A DNA stretch of 64,000 nt from Botryococcus braunii. Lineage: Eukaryota; Chlorophyta; Trebouxiophyceae. Of this stretch, positions 59,301 through 64,000 are shown one piece after another. The DNA lies in contig KV908490.1 in the NCBI GenBank assembly GCA_002005505.1, positions 238,658-302,657 of the forward strand, written 5' to 3'. The position numbers and the translations under genes are program-made. The notes beneath the pieces are model-generated. The model made no database searches, had not been told where the DNA came from, and saw only the letters and a program-made list of their open reading frames with translations. Position 1 is the stretch's first letter. Each line of letters opens with the position of its first letter.

Positions 59301-61782
59301 GACTGGGGCAGTGGAACTCCAGGGATTGGGTTGGAAGTTCACTCATGCCAACTCTGGAGGCTCCCCTGAGATGTTCCACAAATACAACATCCCTACTCTC
59401 TCTCCACACCCCTCCCCCCATGTATAGGCGGTAGGCCTTGGAAGATGCAGAATATCCTGTGAGCATGCCTGGAGCAGTTTTGGGAGCAAATACAGGTCTC
59501 TGTACGTCTGGTATGTGGACATAAGCCAAGCAGCCTCAGGTGCGCAGAAGTGACACATCTGGCTTGTAACCCCAAAATAATTCAAGAGGAGTAAGGTTCC
59601 TGCCTGAACAAGGGCCCATATTAAGCAGGGTACAAGCTGTCTCGAGCGCCTCCTTCCAGAGGGTTGGGCTTGCTGCTGCGAAGGCAAGGATAGTCCGGGT
59701 TCTCTCCTTCAGCGTGCGGTTTGCTCGTTCTGCTACTCCATTTTGCTGTGGGGTGTAGGGGGCTGAGGTCTCCAGCTTAGTTCCCTGAGATGCACAGAAC
59801 TCCTTGAACTTGGCATTTATAAATTCTGTGCCCCGATCACATCTGATGCACTTCACTGTCGTTTTCCTTTGGGTTTGCCAGTATACCAACAGGTCTCTGA
59901 CTGCAGCACTTATGGTGTCCTTGGATTTAACTGGAATGACAGCTTTCCACTGTGAGGATTCATCCACCACTGTAACCCACAGACGTTCCCCAGTGATGGC
60001 TGCAGGAGTGATGGGACCCACTGTGTCAATGTGCACTCTGTCAAGGGGTTCAAGGGCAGGTCTGCTGCTAGTCCCGAAAGAGGGTCTGACTGTCTTTCCC
60101 TCAATACATGCCTCACAGTGCACTGGACAATTATCACAAGGAAAGAGGGAAGTGTCAATTCCAGTCACCAGTTCCTCCTTTGCAAGGCGCTGCATCCATG
60201 GTTCTCCTGGGTGTCCCATCCTGCTGTGCCACAGGTAGCGTCTGGAGCAGTTGTGAGAGGTGTTGCTGGATTTTGAGGTTTTGGCTGTATTGACAGTCAG
60301 CTTGGGGTGACTGCTTCCCCTGACTGCCACTAAATGATGGATATAGTACAGGCCCGTTTCAGCAACAACCGAAACCCTCCAACTGTTTGGACCACTGACA
60401 TGCACAAATGCCCCAACACTGTCTGTGTGGAATACTGCACCATCCCTCAAGGCAGCTGAGACAGACAGGATATTTGTACTGGCTGAAGGAACACATTGCA
60501 CGTGGTGAATCCAAAAGGGGATGCCTTGGGGGCTTAAGACACAGACTGATCCAGAGGCAATAATGCTCCCAGTAGCATCAGATGTAGCTAGATGCAATGG
60601 AATTGGTTTGGAATGAACAGTGGGATTATGCAGAAGGGCTGGATCATTCACAAGGTGGACTGATGCTCCACTATCCACCAGCCAGGAGTGCAGAGGGGGT
60701 TTGCCCAAGGTCCGGTCCAAGATATTGTGGGACACTGCATAGTGCCTACCTTCAGGTGGGGGAGGAGGAGGAGCAGGCGGTTGGAACCAGGCAGGAAATG
60801 CATCCGCCTGAGGGTGAGCCATCTGAGCAGCAGGTGGAGGAAGACCTCCCATGAGTGGCTGCCCCTGGCTCCACATACCCTGCAGCTGCTGCACTGCTGC
60901 CACAACGTTTCTGTGGGTCTCCTCATCTCTGTGTCGCTTACGGCAATCCCTCCAGTAATGCCCCTTTTTATTGCAATACTTGCACACTCCTCTGGTATCA
61001 GACTGTCCGGTTGAGGGCGAAGGACTGGCTCCACTGAATGCTCCAGGGGTGCTGACTCTGTTGCTGCCCTGAGGTACAGCCAAAACTCGTGGCTGACGTG
61101 GGGCAGTCTCATCAAACCCCAGAGCAACGGCTGTGGTCCTCAGCAGGTCTGCCAGCTTGTTGAGTGGGGTCCCTGCTGCTGTTGAGAGGCTGCCTGTCTC
61201 CTTGGCTGCTTCAGATAGACCCTGCACAATTTGGGTAGCTACAAAGCTATCCAGAAGAGGATGATTATTCCTCTGAAGACATGCCTTCAGATTCAGCATG
61301 CGACTCACATATTGGGAAATGGTCTCGTCGTGCTTCATCCCCTGACTCATCTCCAACAGCCAGTCCATGTTGGCTTGGAGATTATAACCCCCAATGAACT
61401 TCCTACAGATATATTCATATGCAACATATGCAGAGGATAAATCAGATAATTCCCCGTGCCACTCTTCGGGTACAGATTCATACAGCAACAGCAGTGCTGC
61501 AGCATCATGCGTGGTCCCAGGCATGTCCTCAAGTACTGCAGGCAGTGATCCCTTGGCCTCATTTGCTGCAAGGTACGCATTCTTCCAAATCATAATGTTG
61601 TGTCCCTTTTCTTTTAGCTTGATATGTACCTTCACAAGTGTAGGAATCACCTTTGGCAACTCATCACCTTCTCCCCTGGACGTGCTGGGAGTGCAAGGCT
61701 CTCTCACAGGTGTTGAGGTAGTGGTCTCACTCACAGACGCAGAGGTTCCACTAGATGACTGACTCTTCTTCTTAGAAGTCAT
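56383..61782 (-). pseudogene. Copia H gag-pol polyprotein, one nonsense codon
   Basis: From ATG 61782 a single frame covers gag, zinc knuckle CKYCNKKGHYWRDC, protease WLVDSGASVH, integrase (HIDTVGP, CDRGTEF, AERANR), the Cys-containing Glu/Ser-rich linker, RT with an intact YVDD, and RNase H to about 56383. The only break is TGA at 59536-59538, where copia A has TGG (Trp), late in integrase. The gag frameshift and linker nonsense codon of copia A are absent here. A and H therefore derive from an intact parent and were damaged independently. Confidence 0.95.
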
Positions 61783-61833
61783 AGTGTACACACTGAATGT
61801 CAGTTTCTAGCGTCAGAGGTACACTTAAACCAC

Positions 61834-62139
61834 TTACTCCACAATGCCTTCAAGGTCTGAATCAGTTTCCCACTCAGACTCGTCACGAATGTTAGGGATC
61901 AGCAAATCTTGAAAGGCCTTCACTGGAATAGTTGCCAGTGCAGACTCAACCGCCAAATATGCAGTGTGCTCAGCAAATTCTTGCTCTCTGTTGAGCCACT
62001 TCGTTACACTACAATACCTCCGAAATTTCTCTTTGGTGATGAAATCTGGTTCCAACTTAACGAATGATTGTTCCCAAGGAGTGAACTTGTATGCTGGATA
62101 CGTGGGAAATCTTAAACCAAACCACGCTGGCAGGGGGAG
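61834..62139 (-). pseudogene. Copia H small 5' ORF, truncated
   Basis: C-terminal two thirds of the small ORF seen complete in copia A (10488-10985). It keeps an open frame (KEKFRRYCSVTKW, IPVKAFQDLLIPNIRDE) and the same stop, with a few substitutions. The N-terminal basic region is cut off by copia I. Confidence 0.8.
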
Positions 62140-63018
62140 TGTTGAATGAATTGGTCAATACTGTACTTAGTGACATCCCCTGTCACATGCCATCAACAGC
62201 AGTGTAAACTATAGCCGTTATAGCCCTTTATGAACGGTATAGATCATACTCGTACCTCAATGACATAACACGTGACTTGTACGATATGCGTTCTCAATAG
62301 ACATTACGTATGGTAGTACTTTAGGATCCCTGCAGTCCGAGCCATCCCTGGGCAGCCCAGGAACGGCTCGGTACTTGTCCGAAGCATGTTGGTATCCTTG
62401 ACCAACCTCTACTGTTGGAGAGTGCTGTGTGCTGTTCCTGGAAACGTTGTAGCGTGGACGGTTTTTCCCACAGGCTACGAAGTGACGCTGCCGTCGTGCC
62501 ATCACTGCAGGTGTGTTTAGGATTCTCAAAGCCGTTCCAGATATGATTGTGCTCAAACATTCAGACCAGTTAGATATTACTGCTGTGTGCATTGATGAGA
62601 GTGCATGACGAGAGCGCACTGAATGTTTGACCTCATTGAGACTTATGTTGACGTCCACCGTTGTGGCGGTAAGATAGTTTCACTGTACAAACATCACAAA
62701 GAGACCTTGCTGAGTTACTGATGAACTATTATTGTATTCTAGTGACGTAAAGTAGACATCGCAAGGCCTCTTTGGTGCTGAACTCTGCTATCAGGCAAGG
62801 CGTAGTGTTACGTGGTCTTTAGCAAGAGTGAGAGCAGTTAAGATCATTTGTAAGACTTGTCCGAAGCATGTTGGTATCCTTGACCAACCTCTACTGTTGG
62901 AGAGTGCTGTGTGCTGTTCCTGGAAACGTTGTAGCGTGGACGGTTTTTCCCACAGGCTACGAAGTGACGCTGCCGTCGTGCCATCACTGCAGGTGACGCC
63001 GCAAGCAGAAATGCTTGA
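62140..63018 (+). repeat. Copia I 5' LTR
   Basis: Starts TGTTGAATGAATTGG directly after GGGAG of copia H and ends just before the primer-binding site. Inside it a 141-bp block (62373-62513) is repeated at 62855-62995 with a 482-bp period. The partner LTR lies outside the window, so the limits rest on the copia H breakpoint and the primer site. Confidence 0.75.
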
Positions 63019-63031
63019 GGTTATGGGCCCA
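63019..63031 (+). other. Primer-binding site, half tRNA-iMet type (copia I)
   Basis: GGTTATGGGCCCA, the fourth independent copia family member here with this site (with A, B/D and E). Confidence 0.8.
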
Positions 63032-63326
63032 CGCTTTCCAAGCTGAGCTTGCAGTGACGCACGACAGATTTCCAGGGAGAAAAGGGGTTTCGGACCCCGC
63101 TTCGAGACTGCGAGCTTCACTGACGAGTGAGGTCTGGCCGTTCAAACATATCGAGCTAGTCACGTAAAATTATTCCTTCTGTAGTGCTGGAAGGAATTGT
63201 TGTACAGTAGCAACTGGGCTGGGAAAGCAGAAGTACTTCTGGGACTGATCAACTCAGTGTCAGAGCTAGGAAGAAGTGCTTCCAGGGGAAGTCATTTAAG
63301 GCTTGGAGTGAAGAACTGGCTTGATC

Positions 63327-64000
63327 ATGAAAACTAGAAGCAGACAAGTGATCATGAAAACGAGAAGTAAGCGCACTGCAACGGAGTCTGGATCAGCTGG
63401 GTCTGGCTCCTCCATCAGTGCATCACCCAGCCAGCCAGCAAACTCCACTGCGCAGAGTGGAGAGATGTGCATCGCAATGACGAAAACCGGTGGCGTCGTC
63501 ACCACGAATGTCAAATGTCCAGTGACTCTGGACAGAGAGGGAGTGGAATTTCCACTCTGGGATCTGGCATATGTGGCAGCCTGTGGCCTCAAAAGGTGCA
63601 AGGCAGCCATTGAAGCTCCAATGCCAGACACAGAGGAGAATGCAGCAGCGCTCCTAATGCTGATTGAGAGCGTCCCCAAGGCGTGGGGTGCCAAGCTGGC
63701 TGCAATGCAAGTGGCAGCCAATGCCTACCAGTGGGTTCGAGAGCGTTTTACTGGAGGGGCAGACCAGGAGGTAACAGCACGCTGGCTGGAGCTCCTACAC
63801 ACCAGCATGGGAGAGACAGAAACGTTGGAGGACTACTACAACAGGAAGGTGGCACTCTTCCATGCACTCAAGCGAAATGGGCACTCCATCATGGAGAGAG
63901 AAGCCAAGCTGGCAATCATCAAGGGCCTGCCAGAGGAAGCGAAGGAGACTGGGATGTTCTCCTCATCTGGTGGGAAGGATCTGGAGGGACTGTGGGAGAT
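63327..64000 (+). CDS. Copia I gag, N-terminal part
   Basis: The frame opens at ATG 63327 (a second in-frame ATG is at 63354, within a 27-bp near-duplication) and stays open to the window end, about 224 codons. A Ser/Gly-rich start is followed by the copia gag pattern: LWDLAYVAACGLKRC, AIEAPMPDTEENAA, LLMLIESVPKAWGAKL, WVRERFTGGADQEVTARWLEL, and an AKLAIIKGLPEEAKET helix. It resembles the gag of copia B and D in layout (AMQKGAMGALETAMPKT in B). Zinc knuckle and downstream domains would lie beyond the window. No lesion is visible in this part. Confidence 0.88.
   Translation, partial: MKTRSRQVIMKTRSKRTATESGSAGSGSSISASPSQPANSTAQSGEMCIAMTKTGGVVTTNVKCPVTLDREGVEFPLWDLAYVAACGLKRCKAAIEAPMPDTEENAAALLMLIESVPKAWGAKLAAMQVAANAYQWVRERFTGGADQEVTARWLELLHTSMGETETLEDYYNRKVALFHALKRNGHSIMEREAKLAIIKGLPEEAKETGMFSSSGGKDLEGLWE

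Larger units (their letters stand above)
55670..62139 (-). mobile_element. Copia H, sister copy of copia A, interrupted at 5' side
   Basis: Minus-strand element nearly identical to copia A. The left boundary has flank AAAAC. On the right it stops at 62139, inside its small 5' ORF, where the LTR of copia I begins after GGGAG; the copia A sequence continues AGGTCG at this point. The missing 5' LTR should lie beyond copia I, outside the window. Confidence 0.93.
62140..64000 (+). mobile_element. Copia I, 5' part, inserted in copia H
   Basis: Plus-strand Ty1/copia element running off the window: LTR, half-tRNA primer-binding site, gag. It is predicted to be flanked by a GGGAG duplication, with copia H resuming after its far LTR. 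Confidence 0.8.

Noticed and set aside
54223..59538. UGA reassigned to a sense codon in this genome
   Set aside because: In-frame TGA occurs in several broken genes, but TGG is used freely for Trp, sister copy A has TGG where H has TGA, and other lesions are TAG, TAA or frameshifts.

Overview
This is a repeat-dominated eukaryotic nuclear window. No bacterial-style gene organisation is visible and no conventional host gene could be identified with confidence. Almost all of it is retrotransposons, several nested in one another, plus long microsatellites, a minisatellite and one unusual Rep-type gene. The combination points to a repeat-rich green-lineage alga, perhaps a charophyte: Ty1/copia elements primed from the anticodon region of initiator tRNA-Met, a chromodomain Ty3/gypsy element, a DIRS/PAT/Kangaroo-type tyrosine-recombinase retroelement with introns (Kangaroo was described from Volvox), and a Replitron-like HUH protein. 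This taxonomic guess is an inference.

Layout. 1-1552 holds only a diverged duplication. 1553-4415 carries a hairpin and the minus-strand main exon of a Rep-class HUH endonuclease; five candidate upstream exons in one reading phase lie at 12501-13566 and 19925-19964. Two copia elements sit between the pieces of that gene: copia A (4649-11746, target duplication GAAAG) and copia B (13655-19885, target duplication AACAG). 20278-30272 is a 9,995-bp element with perfect split direct repeats (A1-coding-B1A2-B2), a three-exon gag, a reverse transcriptase/RNase H frame, and an oppositely oriented, spliced tyrosine recombinase. 32215-52242 is a three-level nest. The minus-strand copia D (target duplication TGGGT) is split by the plus-strand copia E (34681-48354, GTTTG), which is itself split by a minus-strand chromovirus (38338-44549, CATAC). 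From about 53144 a further copia-like element F is interrupted by copia H (55670 onward, sister copy of A), which is interrupted at 62140 by copia I. Copia I runs off the window.

How the parts work. Each copia polyprotein has the order gag, zinc knuckle, protease, integrase, reverse transcriptase, RNase H. A, H and E also carry an unexpected small ORF between the primer-binding site and gag. Every autonomous-looking copy has at least one lesion: frameshifts, nonsense codons, a deleted RT palm in B, or a mutated RT active site in E. LTR pairs differ by only about 1% by eye, so the insertions look recent. The split-repeat element has an intact RT frame and almost identical repeats, and is the best candidate for recent activity.
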